Positions 7,243-14,144 of a stretch of 15,620 nucleotides of DNA are shown piece after piece. The stretch comes from an uncultured Pirellulaceae bacterium. Lineage in GTDB: Bacteria; Planctomycetota; Planctomycetia; Pirellulales; Pirellulaceae. A model generated the notes under the pieces. It worked only from the letters and a program-made list of their open reading frames with translations, had not been told where the DNA came from and ran no database searches. The first letter of the stretch is position 1. Every line of letters begins with the position of its first letter. Both the position numbers and the translations under genes were made by a program. Location of the stretch: NCBI GenBank assembly GCA_947258905.1, contig CAMYKF010000022.1:1-15620 (forward strand), written 5' to 3'.

Positions 7243-7363
7243 GGGTGTCGAACCAGGGTGCCACGGTTGGCTTGTCCAACCGTGCCCTTACGGTCCTGCA
7301 CTGCTGGACGAGCCAGCAGTGGCACCAATCATCAACAAATCCGGTATGAATTTCCGGACACCC
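7243..7363. repeat. palindromic intergenic element, copy 1
   Basis: An element of about 120 bp flanked by inverted GGGTGTC / GACACCC (7243-7249, 7357-7363). Inside is a three-way-junction-like fold. An outer stem GGTGCCA/TGGCACC (7257-7263 with 7320-7326) encloses hairpin CACGGTTGG/CCAACCGTG (7262-7270 with 7276-7284) and hairpin CACTGCTGG/CCAGCAGTG (7299-7307 with 7313-7321). A 17-bp stretch at 7298-7314 recurs in inverted orientation at 12618-12634. It sits between the convergent ATL and membrane-protein genes and could also end their transcription. Confidence 0.6.
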
Positions 7364-7405
7364 TCGAACCGGGACCAGGACCCGTGTCGCGATTATTCGC
7401 TGCTT

Positions 7406-7828
7406 TTAACGACCAGGCTTTGGCGGTGATGGCGCGGTGATCGACTTGCCGGCGACCCGCATGCCGCCGGTTAATCCGCCGACCAGGGTGACCGGGACCA
7501 GCAACACCAGAAAGCACGCGTTGTACCAGGCGGGCAGGGCAGCGCCGAGTGTCAGCTGCATAACGAGCCCGGTGGCCAACAAAAGCACCGCGAGAATTGT
7601 TACGAATTTCCACGACTTGTCATTAGCCAGTTTGGCGCATACAAATCCGGCCACGATCGAAGCAATCACGCTCATCAACAAATGAATGAGCAGGGTGGAA
7701 GTGTCGGTCGTAATGCCATTTTCGTCATGTACGTTTGGTCGCAGCGAGCGAACTCCGGCGTTGCCACCCAGATAAATCAGTGTCCAAAACAGGTATCCGG
7801 CGACGACTGCAACGATGTTTTTGCCCAT
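7406..7828 (-). CDS. small integral membrane protein, function unknown
   Basis: 140-residue protein with four predicted transmembrane helices: residues about 4-24 (IVAVVAGYLFWTLIYLGGNA), 45-66, 73-95 and 103-123. The loop after helix 1 is polar (RSLRPNVHDENG) and the tail after helix 4 is short, basic and proline-rich. The ATG at 7828 has a GGAG element 11 bases upstream on the minus strand, supporting the start. I do not recognise a family, and neighbours give no functional hint: it is convergent with the ATL gene and separated from the SRPBCC gene by a hairpin-rich gap. Glycine-rich helix 4 (LVGGLTGGMRVAG) resembles small membrane proteins with packing motifs, but this carries no specific function. 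Confidence 0.75.
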   Translation of the reverse strand: MGKNIVAVVAGYLFWTLIYLGGNAGVRSLRPNVHDENGITTDTSTLLIHLLMSVIASIVAGFVCAKLANDKSWKFVTILAVLLLATGLVMQLTLGAALPAWYNACFLVLLVPVTLVGGLTGGMRVAGKSITAPSPPKPGR

Positions 7829-7880
7829 GACTTGTCTAGCTCCGCGAAGTCGTTGTCATGATGAGAGTTTATCGGGCAGA

Positions 7881-7925
7881 CGGCAGGCTGGAAGCCCGCC
7901 CCGCGTGGGGCAGGCATGTTGCCTG
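7881..7925. repeat. GC-rich hairpin repeat
   Basis: The stem GCC-C-GCCCC / GGGGC-A-GGC (7894-7902 with 7907-7915, one mismatch, GCGT loop) overlaps alternative short stems such as AGGCA/TGCCT (7912-7916 with 7920-7924). It resembles the GGCAGGCTGGAAGCC-type intergenic repeats that I associate with planctomycete genomes. It lies downstream of the SRPBCC gene and could serve as its terminator-like end. Confidence 0.45.
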
Positions 7926-7951
7926 TCATTCCAGGCGTCGTCTCCACGATT

Positions 7952-8530
7952 CTAGTAACTGCCTTCCAGGGGCGTCTTGCGATCCATGGGCCAGTTTTCC
8001 GACAAACATTGTTTGGGAGTTGTAAAGGCCATCAGCTTGCTCATCACCATGATAAAGCGTGCCATGACGGTCGGCTTGCCCGTCTCCACACAGGCTTTGA
8101 GAGTTTTGGTGATAATCTCGCCGCCCTGCTTCATGTTCTTTTCGGTTTTGGTGCCGACCGGAATCGCTTCGGAAGTGAGCGTGTATTCGGTGCCGCCATC
8201 AATCTCGCGCAATTCGTGCGTGACCTTGCACACACCATCGTCGAAATTGGTGAATTTGAACGTCATCGAGTATTTGTGGGGCGGCTCGAATTCCAAAATG
8301 TCGCCCACCACGCCGGTATATTTGCCGTTGGGAGTCCGCATGCGAATCGGCGCTCCTGGTCCCAGCGAGGTGGTATGCATGACCGTGCCAAAAAAGAATG
8401 GCAGGACTTTGCCCTCCTGCGTCAACGTGTCCCAGACTTGCTGGATCGGCGCCTTGATCGTGACCTGGGACACCTGAGTCGTTGTGGGAGGAGCGTCGGT
8501 GTTTGATTGGGTGTGCGTTTTGGCATTCAT
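7952..8530 (-). CDS. SRPBCC/AHSA1-domain protein
   Basis: 192-residue protein of the START-like SRPBCC superfamily, AHSA1 branch. The domain spans about residues 18-150. It opens with VSQVTIKAPIQQVWDTLTQ, a beta strand followed by the helix that starts every AHSA1 domain, and continues with GKVLPFFFGTVM, a GPGAPIRMRT strand and EFEPPHKYSMTF before a C-terminal helix. The fold forms a deep ligand pocket, but the ligand is unknown. The start ATG overlaps the ArsR stop by 4 bases (ATGA), so the two are translationally coupled. ArsR-AHSA1 pairs are a recurring bacterial arrangement in which the regulator controls its own operon. About 40 C-terminal residues extend past the usual domain end and contain no recognised motif. 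The first 15 residues are Thr/Pro/Gln-rich and probably disordered. Confidence 0.85.
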   Translation of the reverse strand: MNAKTHTQSNTDAPPTTTQVSQVTIKAPIQQVWDTLTQEGKVLPFFFGTVMHTTSLGPGAPIRMRTPNGKYTGVVGDILEFEPPHKYSMTFKFTNFDDGVCKVTHELREIDGGTEYTLTSEAIPVGTKTEKNMKQGGEIITKTLKACVETGKPTVMARFIMVMSKLMAFTTPKQCLSENWPMDRKTPLEGSY

Positions 8531-8976
8531 TTTTCTTTGGCCTTTCGTTTGGCAGTTTTCCTGACGCGTGTAACAGATTGGGTCTTCCTCGACCGGCTTT
8601 TTTTGTTTTTGGCCTGCTTCCGTTGGGCAGGACGTTTGCCCGAGCCGCTCTTTCCCTCCACTTTGTACTTCAGATCGACGGCCTGGGTGACCCAGAAGCG
8701 GCTGTATTCGCCGGTCCAGCGGTCGTAAATCATCTGAATCGGCGCGGCATTGAAAAACAACTGACGGGTGCGGCCCTGTTTGCGCGACAGGATCAGTCGC
8801 GCTTCGACCAGCACTTTCAGATGTTTCATTACGGCAATGCGACTGAATTCAAAATGCTCGCACAAATCGTTGACACTGCAGCCCGGCGACTGGATGACCA
8901 GATCAATCATCTGCCGCCGCGGCTGGCTGGCCAGCGCTTGAAATACAAGATCGGTGGGGTTAGGGGCCGTACTCAT
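8527..8976 (-). CDS. ArsR-family winged-helix repressor with basic tail
   Basis: 149-residue regulator. The winged helix-turn-helix occupies about residues 8-78: VFQALASQPRRQMIDLV, then NDLCEHFEFSRIAVMKHLKV with recognition helix about 44-58, then the wing GRTRQLFFN. The following PIQMIYDRWTGEYSRFW is the dimerisation helix typical of ArsR proteins paired with AHSA1 genes. No CxC metal-binding motif is seen, so classic metal sensing is unlikely; C33 and C39 are the only cysteines. Residues 108-149 form a Lys/Arg/Ser-rich tail absent from most relatives, probably non-specific DNA contact or disorder. It overlaps the SRPBCC gene by 4 bases. A palindromic operator begins 1 base upstream of its start codon, indicating autorepression. 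Confidence 0.9.
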   Translation of the reverse strand: MSTAPNPTDLVFQALASQPRRQMIDLVIQSPGCSVNDLCEHFEFSRIAVMKHLKVLVEARLILSRKQGRTRQLFFNAAPIQMIYDRWTGEYSRFWVTQAVDLKYKVEGKSGSGKRPAQRKQAKNKKSRSRKTQSVTRVRKTAKRKAKEK

Positions 8977-8977
8977 A

Positions 8978-9001
8978 ATATGTAACCAAAAGGTTACCTA
9001 T
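8978..9001. promoter_or_regulatory. palindromic operator of the ArsR operon
   Basis: Inverted repeat GTAACC-AAAA-GGTTAC (8982-8997) extends outward to ATA/TAT with one mismatch, 24 bp in all. Its edge is 1 base upstream of the ArsR ATG (8976-8974). Dyad size and position fit an ArsR dimer blocking transcription or initiation of its own operon. Confidence 0.65.
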
Positions 9002-9045
9002 CGAGCCGGGTGGTTGCAAGGCGTGAAATCGGGATTTTTTGAAAT

Positions 9046-9075
9046 CCTTGTCTTTGTCCTTGTCCTTGTCTTTGT
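9046..9075 (+). repeat. hexanucleotide tandem repeat, CYTTGT x5
   Basis: Five consecutive hexamers of the form C(C/T)TTGT occupy 9046-9075, in the gap between the ArsR operon and the fucose-isomerase-like gene. It is a short microsatellite-like tract with no coding match on either strand. Confidence 0.6.
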
Positions 9076-9111
9076 GGTCGGGCGGACTCACGGAATCGGA
9101 GGAATGGCTGA

Positions 9112-9141
9112 ACGTCGGACAAGGTCACGTCGGACAAGGTC
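9112..9141 (+). repeat. perfect 15-bp tandem duplication
   Basis: ACGTCGGACAAGGTC occurs twice back to back at 9112-9126 and 9127-9141. It is non-coding, and probably a replication-slippage product. The motif GGACAAGG also echoes the nearby hexamer tract on the opposite strand. Confidence 0.65.
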
Positions 9142-9161
9142 CTCATGCACAACGGCCCTCA

Positions 9162-9197
9162 CCCGCCCTGCGGGCACCCTCTCCCCGGGGGAGAGGG
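9162..9197. repeat. double-hairpin REP-like sequence
   Basis: Two adjacent hairpins: CCCGC-CCT-GCGGG (9162-9174) and CCCTCTCCCC/GGGGAGAGGG (9177-9197). Their sequence resembles widespread intergenic repeats built on CCCTCACCC and CCCTCTCCC. It lies 65 bases past the stop of the fucose-isomerase-like gene and may terminate it or stabilise its mRNA. Confidence 0.5.
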
Positions 9198-9261
9198 GTC
9201 AGGACGAGGATGATGAGAAATCAGGCTTCAACGACGTTTTGACAGGCACCGGATTGCCGGG

Positions 9262-10818
9262 TCAATCCTTGGTCTCCAGGGACTGGTCGGCCAGTTCGGC
9301 CGAGTCGCAATAGTAAACCTGGATGTGGTTCGATTTGTGCTGACCCATCATCTGGTCGCGGGAAACACCGTGAGTCACCGCATGCATGATGGGCCACTGG
9401 GGTGTTGTGGCTTGCCAGCGGCGCTGCGTTTCTTCCCGCGGCAACTCGACGACCGAGCCGCGGCCAATATCCATCCGCAACGCGTCGTCTTCCACAAAGA
9501 TCCGCGACCAGACGATCTCGCCGGGTTTGGAAATGCCCCGCAGCGTGCTACCTCCGTTGGGAAAGTACATGGCGGGTTGCCGGTGACCATCGGCGCCAGC
9601 CCAGCCATCGATAAAGTGCGCCGGGGGCGCCGCGCCGCTGATCAAAAACACCCACACATACTCACCGCTGGTCCCCGTTGGATCGGGATCACCCCAGCGT
9701 AAATCGTGCAGCGTGGATTCCACCGGCTGGCCCATGGCCTTTTGGACCCGGTATGTGATCAGGCCATCCAGACCGGCACACTCGTCGACTTCATTGAAAT
9801 GCACCACGGGCTGACTTTCGAAAAGGACCCGTGAGCCATCGCGACTGGTGACCGGCGGCCGGTCTGCATTATTCAGCGTGCCTTCAACCAGATCACTGGC
9901 GGGCATCAGGTCCTTGAGTCCCTGCTGGTACTGAATGCCAATCAGGTCGCAGCCAAAATCGTCGGCGATCCGCACGGCCGCGATGTACATCTGACACTGG
10001 CGACGAATCTGTTCATCGGTCAGGTGTTCTGCGTGTTCGGGGCCGGTGTGAAACGTCATGCCCTTGTCTTCAATCCAGCCCCGTACGTCGTCAGCTTCTG
10101 ATTCGGGCACTTGCAGCGATTCATAGTACAGAGCCGACTGGCTCAATCGTTCCTTGAACACACCAGTCCGGTTTAGCAGGTGATCGGGGATGATGGCGTT
10201 GAACATGCCCATGCAGCCTTCATCGAACACACCCATGATCGCTTTTTCATCGATCAGTGTTTGAGCCAGTTGACGACCGAGCTGTTGCGATTCCGAGTCA
10301 CCCGGTGCAAATGCGTGAACGTGCGACGCGTCGTGCGTGCAACTGCCGGTCTTTAGCCACTGGTCCAGACGCGTCGTAAAATACTCGTCGCAAAAATCCT
10401 CGCTCCACAGAGTCGAGTAGTTAACACCCGCCTTGGTCAGCGAACCGTTAAGGTTCAGCATTCCGACCAGCCCCGGCCACTGACCCGACCAGTTGGCTAC
10501 GGTAAGAATCGGTCCGCGGTGCGTCGTCAATCCGGCCAGCACATGGTGCGAGTATTGCCAGACCGCTTCGGCCACGATCAATGGCGCGTTGGACGGAATG
10601 TGCTTGAAGACTTCCATGCCCTCGCGCTGGCTGGCGATAAAACCGTGTTGTTGCTGCGGTTTGTACGGATGGGCTCGCTGCACCTCGCGACCGCAATGGT
10701 GAATCGCCGCACCGAGGGCTTCCTCCATAGCCTGCTGGGCCGGCCAGCACACCTGGTTGGCCGACAATCGCAAATCGCCGCTGGAAATCAGGTACACCTT
10801 GCTGGACGAGTCAACCAC
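9262..10818 (-). CDS. L-fucose/L-arabinose isomerase-like protein
   Basis: 518-residue cytoplasmic protein (no signal peptide or membrane segment), starting at a GTG at 10818. GGGAG lies 6 bases upstream on the minus strand and fixes this start. The C-terminal region (SRIFVEDDALRMDIGRG, ELPREETQRRW, TPQWPIMHAVTHGVSRDQMM, HKSNHIQV) is characteristic of fucose-isomerase-like proteins. Candidate metal ligands are Glu200 in GVFDEGCMGM and His493 or His497 near the C-terminus, in positions like those of FucI/AraA enzymes. The reaction would be aldose-ketose isomerisation of a deoxy or pentose sugar, but many proteins of this subgroup are uncharacterised. No kinase, aldolase or transporter for sugar use is next to it, so the pathway cannot be inferred from context. 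The nearby sulfatase makes use of sulfated fucose-type glycans a tempting but unproven link. Confidence 0.7.
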   Translation of the reverse strand: MVDSSSKVYLISSGDLRLSANQVCWPAQQAMEEALGAAIHHCGREVQRAHPYKPQQQHGFIASQREGMEVFKHIPSNAPLIVAEAVWQYSHHVLAGLTTHRGPILTVANWSGQWPGLVGMLNLNGSLTKAGVNYSTLWSEDFCDEYFTTRLDQWLKTGSCTHDASHVHAFAPGDSESQQLGRQLAQTLIDEKAIMGVFDEGCMGMFNAIIPDHLLNRTGVFKERLSQSALYYESLQVPESEADDVRGWIEDKGMTFHTGPEHAEHLTDEQIRRQCQMYIAAVRIADDFGCDLIGIQYQQGLKDLMPASDLVEGTLNNADRPPVTSRDGSRVLFESQPVVHFNEVDECAGLDGLITYRVQKAMGQPVESTLHDLRWGDPDPTGTSGEYVWVFLISGAAPPAHFIDGWAGADGHRQPAMYFPNGGSTLRGISKPGEIVWSRIFVEDDALRMDIGRGSVVELPREETQRRWQATTPQWPIMHAVTHGVSRDQMMGQHKSNHIQVYYCDSAELADQSLETKD

Positions 10819-10939
10819 GACGTTCTCCCGTAATTCATCAACGTGTGTGAACGACGCTTACTATATCGCGCGGCCAGACCGGTTTCCATCGTCGCCAGGA
10901 CCAACCAACAAACGCGGACCAGTGACGAGGCATCGCAAC

Positions 10940-11668
10940 CTATGTTTCGTCAAGGTCACGCATGCTACGGGCAAAGCTGATTGCGGCGAACTCCTCGTCC
11001 GGCGATTGCAGAATCGCCTGCACTGACGGATCGATCAGGCTTTCCAGCCAATCGCCCGGCGGCACGGCAGACGAGCGGTTCGGGAATTGCTCGAATGCGT
11101 TGAGGAATACCTCTTCCACGACGTCCGCGATTTCCAGATCGCCGCCCAGTCGCGATTCCAGTTCCGGATAGCGTTGCAGCCAGCGACCGATGCGTTCCCG
11201 CAATGGCGTTTCGAAGGCCAGCAGGGACTGGCGAAAACGCGGGTAATCCATTTCCTGCACCGCCTGCTCAATTTGTTCCAGATCGAATTCGCTGGTAGGC
11301 GCGACCATTTGATGCGTGCCGGCAGCCTGCTTGGCCAGTTCCTCATCCTGTTCCATTTTTGCCCGGTAGGCCCGCACCTTTTGCACCAGTTTTCGCACGC
11401 ATCGATCAAAGGCTGGCAGGGCGTCATCATCCCGGTCGCCGGTGAACAGGGTTTTGCCCGTCAATGCCAGACTGGTTTTGACGTGGTAATCAGCCGAGCG
11501 CTCGTGGTGAATGACGGTGATATACAAATTCGACACGGGAAATCGCTCCACCAGCTTGCGCAGCGTGTCGAGTGACTCCTCCATGCGTTCGATTTGATCG
11601 GCCGTCAGTTCGCAGCCTTTTTGATCCAGTTCAATTCGCAGATTGTAGCTTTCGTCGGAAAATGACAT
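10940..11668 (-). CDS. HPF-like (S30AE) domain fused to sigma-like helical domain
   Basis: 242 residues from the ATG at 11668. The frame stays open to 12013, but those extra codons overlap the divergent DinB gene and look non-coding. Residues about 1-105 resemble ribosome hibernation-promoting factors. ERMEESLDTLRKLVERF and ITVIHHERSADYHVKTSLAL correspond to the helix and strands of the S30AE fold, and DDDALPAFDRCVRKLVQKV is the second helix. After a linker, residues about 125-200 (LRERIGRWLQRYPELE, GDLEIADVVEEVFLNAFEQF) look like sigma-70 region 2, followed by WLESLIDPSVQAILQSPDEE. No region 4 DNA-binding part is present. The likely role is coupling ribosome inactivation to stress or transcription, but this is inference. 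A start with only a weak purine stretch upstream makes the N-terminus slightly uncertain. Confidence 0.7.
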   Translation of the reverse strand: MSFSDESYNLRIELDQKGCELTADQIERMEESLDTLRKLVERFPVSNLYITVIHHERSADYHVKTSLALTGKTLFTGDRDDDALPAFDRCVRKLVQKVRAYRAKMEQDEELAKQAAGTHQMVAPTSEFDLEQIEQAVQEMDYPRFRQSLLAFETPLRERIGRWLQRYPELESRLGGDLEIADVVEEVFLNAFEQFPNRSSAVPPGDWLESLIDPSVQAILQSPDEEFAAISFARSMRDLDET

Positions 11669-11878
11669 GGTCTCGCTCTTCGACAGGGTTTCGATTCCGG
11701 TTATGAGTCCGCGATAATCAGCAGCAGCAAAGTCCGGGCCAGCCTGCGTTGATTGTTCCGTTATTAGGCCATTCGGGCTGACACGCGTTTTGAATTCCCG
11801 GTTTCGCGATGGTTGTCGGCAGGGCTGGCACGAGCCGGACGAATCAGACGTGCGAATTCGCTCAACGCCGCAAACAAC

Positions 11879-11908
11879 TTGAATCGCGTCGCAAGAACCG
11901 CGTAAAAA
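11879..11908 (+). promoter_or_regulatory. possible promoter of the DinB-family gene
   Basis: TTGAAT (11879-11884) and TAAAAA (11903-11908) are spaced by 18 bases. Transcription would start near 11915, just before the purine-rich AAAGGG (11921-11926) that acts as ribosome-binding site. Confidence 0.3.
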
Positions 11909-11939
11909 TAATCTGACCTCAAAGGGTACGGAATTGCAC

Positions 11940-12440
11940 ATGAACTCCAAAGATCTAATTCTCGGCAACCTCGAACTAACTCGCGAAATGATTTTGGGGC
12001 TGGCCGAGGACATGGCGGATCATTGCCTGACCTTTCCCACGCTCAACGGCGGCAATCACGCGATGTGGATTATCGGCCACCTCGCATTTGGCGAAGGCAC
12101 GCTGATCGATGAGTGGGCGCTGGGCCAGTCCAACCCGTGTGCCGACTCAAAAGAAATTTTCAGCAGCGGCCTGCAGCCAGTCGCCGACCCCGATGTCTAC
12201 CCGAATTTTGCCGAAGTGCTGCGAATTTGCCGCGAGGTGCGTGAGCACACGATCAACGTACTGCAGGACATGCAGGAAACGGATCTGGACCAGCGAACGC
12301 CCGGTGTGCCGTCGCAATACCGCCAGCATGTGCCGACGATCCGCGACTGTTTCAACATGACGTCATTGCACTGGCTGGAGCACAAGGGCCAGCTGGCCGA
12401 TGCGCGACGCGCGGCGGGACTGCCGGTCCGGTTTTACTAG
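11940..12440 (+). CDS. DinB-superfamily (DinB_2) metal-binding protein
   Basis: 166 residues from the ATG at 11940. A TTG at 11934 in frame is better spaced from the AAAGGG ribosome-binding site and may be the true start, adding two residues. The DinB four-helix bundle is recognised from NHAMWIIGHLAFGEG (His47) and SLHWLEHKGQLADARR (His144, His148), the three histidines that bind a divalent metal in this family. The first helix, NSKDLILGNLELTREMILGL, is also typical. Relatives include bacillithiol, mycothiol and glutathione S-transferases and many uncharacterised enzymes, so reaction and thiol partner are unknown. It is divergent from the HPF-like gene, with 271 bases between them holding the putative promoter, and is followed by a repeat element, suggesting a single-gene transcript. 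Confidence 0.85.
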   Translation: MNSKDLILGNLELTREMILGLAEDMADHCLTFPTLNGGNHAMWIIGHLAFGEGTLIDEWALGQSNPCADSKEIFSSGLQPVADPDVYPNFAEVLRICREVREHTINVLQDMQETDLDQRTPGVPSQYRQHVPTIRDCFNMTSLHWLEHKGQLADARRAAGLPVRFY

Positions 12441-12491
12441 AGGTTCGTCAGATATCCATTGACGGATCGATGCCATTGCTGCCTTGTCCGT

Positions 12492-12615
12492 GGGTGTCCG
12501 GCAATAGTAGCGGCAGGGCGCGAGCCCTCCGGTAGTGGATCTTGTTTGACGGACCGGAGGGCTTTCTCCCTGCCACTAACAAACACGATTTTTTTGGGGT
12601 AATTCCCGGACATCC
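12492..12615. repeat. palindromic intergenic element, copy 2 (about 124 bp, inverted termini)
   Basis: The termini GGGTGTCCGGCAAT (12492-12505) and ATTCCCGGACATCC (12602-12615) are inverted repeats matching at 12 of 14 positions. Inside is a long hairpin. GGCAGGG (12512-12518) pairs with CCCTGCC (12568-12574) and GCCCTCCGGT (12524-12533) with ACCGGAGGGC (12553-12562), separated by symmetric 5-base bulges and a 19-base loop. No transposase is encoded. It lies after the DinB gene and may double as a terminator. A T-rich run (12589-12595) follows the hairpin on the plus strand. Confidence 0.6.
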
Positions 12616-12617
12616 TC

Positions 12618-12676
12618 GGCTCGTCCAGCAGTGCGTTGGTGCCACGGCTTGCCCAACCTTTCAAGCCAACCGTGAC
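12618..12676. repeat. fragment of the copy-1 repeat family, inverted
   Basis: The 17 bases at 12618-12634 are the exact reverse complement of 7298-7314, and GGTGCCACGG at 12638-12647 is also found at 7257-7266. The segment goes on with GGCTTGCCCAACC and AGCCAACCGTGACACC, a mutated version of the hairpin in the first copy. It fills most of the gap before the malic-enzyme gene; the remaining bases to 12776 show nothing else I can name. Confidence 0.55.
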
Positions 12677-12776
12677 ACCAAATCAACCTCCCGATTAAGT
12701 CGAATTGACGGTTGGAATGTCGTTTGCAGATCCGTTTCAGCGTGCTTGCCATCGATTTGTGACTGAACAGACGAAA

Positions 12777-14141
12777 ATGCCTGACAACCACGGCCCCAAC
12801 GTTGCCGATCAGCCAACCGACGCGGCCATGCGGCTGCACTCATTCTACAAGGGCAAGGTGCAAATCATGCCCAAGTGCGCGATTCGCGACTACCGCGATT
12901 TTGCCGTGTGGTACACGCCCGGTGTGGCTGCGCCGTGTCGCGCGATTCATCAACATCCTGAACTGGTTTACGAGCACACCAACAAGGCCAACTCGATTGC
13001 CATTGTCTCCGACGGCACTCGCGTGCTGGGGCTGGGGGATATCGGACCCGCAGCGGGCTTGCCGGTCATGGAAGGTAAATCTTTGCTGTTCAAGTATCTG
13101 GGTGGAGTCGACGCGGTGCCGCTGTGCCTGGCAACCAAAGATCCGGATGAACTGATTCGCACCGTCGAAATACTGGCCCCGTCGTTCGGGGGCATCAACC
13201 TGGAAGACATATCGCAGCCCAGGTGTTTTCGTGTGCTCGACCAATTGCGTTCGCGGCTGGATATTCCTGTGTGGCATGACGATCAGCAGGGGTCGGCGAC
13301 CGTGGCTCTGGCCGGGTTGCTCAACGCGCTGAAGGTGGTTGGAAAGCGTTTGGACGCTGTGCAGATTGTGCTGGTGGGGATCGGCGCAGCGAATGTGTCA
13401 ACCTGGCGACTGCTCTGTGCCTGTGGTGTCGACCCGGGCGCGATGGTGGCCTGTGACCGGCAGGGGACCCTGCATCGTGAACGCACAGACCTGGAACAAC
13501 GTCAAACCGAGTTCGTAGACAAATGGCAGGTTTGCCAGACGAGCAACGCGCGACAGATCAAGGGCGGCATCGCCGAAGCGCTCAAGGGTGCCGACGTGTG
13601 CATCGCCTTCTCCTCGCCGGGCCCGGATGTGATCCGGCCAGAGTGGATTCAGGGGATGGCGCGTGATGCGATTGTGTTTGCCTGCGCCAATCCGGTTCCC
13701 GAAATCTGGCCGGACCAGGCTCGCGCGGCAGGCGCCCGGATCGTCGCCACGGGACGCAGTGACTTTCCCAACCAGGTGAACAACTCGCTGGGCTTTCCCG
13801 GTATTTTTCGCGGCGTGATGGATGTCCGCGCCAGCCGGATCACCGATGGTATGGCGATGGCGGCAGCTCACGAATTGGCCCGCTTCGCCGAATCGCGAAA
13901 CCTGACTGAACAAAACATCGTGCCACGGATGGACGACTGGGAAGTTTTTGCAAGTGTCGCCGCGACGACCGCGACCACCGCCGTTGAAGAAGGCGTCGCT
14001 GTCTCAACGAAGTCTCGCGAGGAGCTGTATCAATCTGCGTTGGCCACAATTCGCCACGCACGGGAAGCGACTGATTCGCTGCTGGCCAACGGATTCATCG
14101 CGTCGCCTCCGCAAGTGACCGCGTCCCGAAAGGCTGACTGA
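12777..14141 (+). CDS. NAD(P)-dependent malic enzyme
   Basis: Oxidative decarboxylation of malate to pyruvate with NAD+ or NADP+. About 454 residues from the ATG at 12777. In-frame alternatives at 12717 (ATG) and 12705 (TTG) add residues without family match; no strong ribosome-binding site decides. The malic N-domain has DFAVWYTPGVAAPCRAI (catalytic Tyr), LGLGDIGPAAGLPVMEGKSL (catalytic Lys), NLEDISQPRC and PVWHDDQQGSATVALAGL (Glu and Asp metal ligands). The NAD-binding domain has IVLVGIGAANVSTWRLL, FACANPVPEIWPD and TGRSDFPNQVNNSLGFPGIF. It lacks the phosphotransacetylase-like extension of the large bacterial malic enzymes. Cofactor preference cannot be told from sequence. The following GrdE-like gene starts 3 bases after the stop, so both are likely co-transcribed. 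Confidence 0.95.
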   Translation: MPDNHGPNVADQPTDAAMRLHSFYKGKVQIMPKCAIRDYRDFAVWYTPGVAAPCRAIHQHPELVYEHTNKANSIAIVSDGTRVLGLGDIGPAAGLPVMEGKSLLFKYLGGVDAVPLCLATKDPDELIRTVEILAPSFGGINLEDISQPRCFRVLDQLRSRLDIPVWHDDQQGSATVALAGLLNALKVVGKRLDAVQIVLVGIGAANVSTWRLLCACGVDPGAMVACDRQGTLHRERTDLEQRQTEFVDKWQVCQTSNARQIKGGIAEALKGADVCIAFSSPGPDVIRPEWIQGMARDAIVFACANPVPEIWPDQARAAGARIVATGRSDFPNQVNNSLGFPGIFRGVMDVRASRITDGMAMAAAHELARFAESRNLTEQNIVPRMDDWEVFASVAATTATTAVEEGVAVSTKSREELYQSALATIRHAREATDSLLANGFIASPPQVTASRKAD

Positions 14142-14144
14142 ACC

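Noticed and set aside
7243..7363. CRISPR array
   Set aside because: The repeats are nested palindromes, not regularly spaced direct repeats with unique spacers, and no cas gene is present.
11880..11935. Scar of a REP-associated transposase (AATCTGACCTC next to CAAAGGGTA)
   Set aside because: The phrase is suggestive of such elements, but no transposase or matching second end is found.
11669..12013. N-terminal extension of the HPF-like protein
   Set aside because: The frame happens to stay open, but the residues look non-coding and overlap the divergent DinB gene; the S30AE-like domain begins at 11668.
12437..12704. Short minus-strand reading frames between the DinB and malic-enzyme genes
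   Set aside because: They run through palindromic repeats and have no protein-like character.
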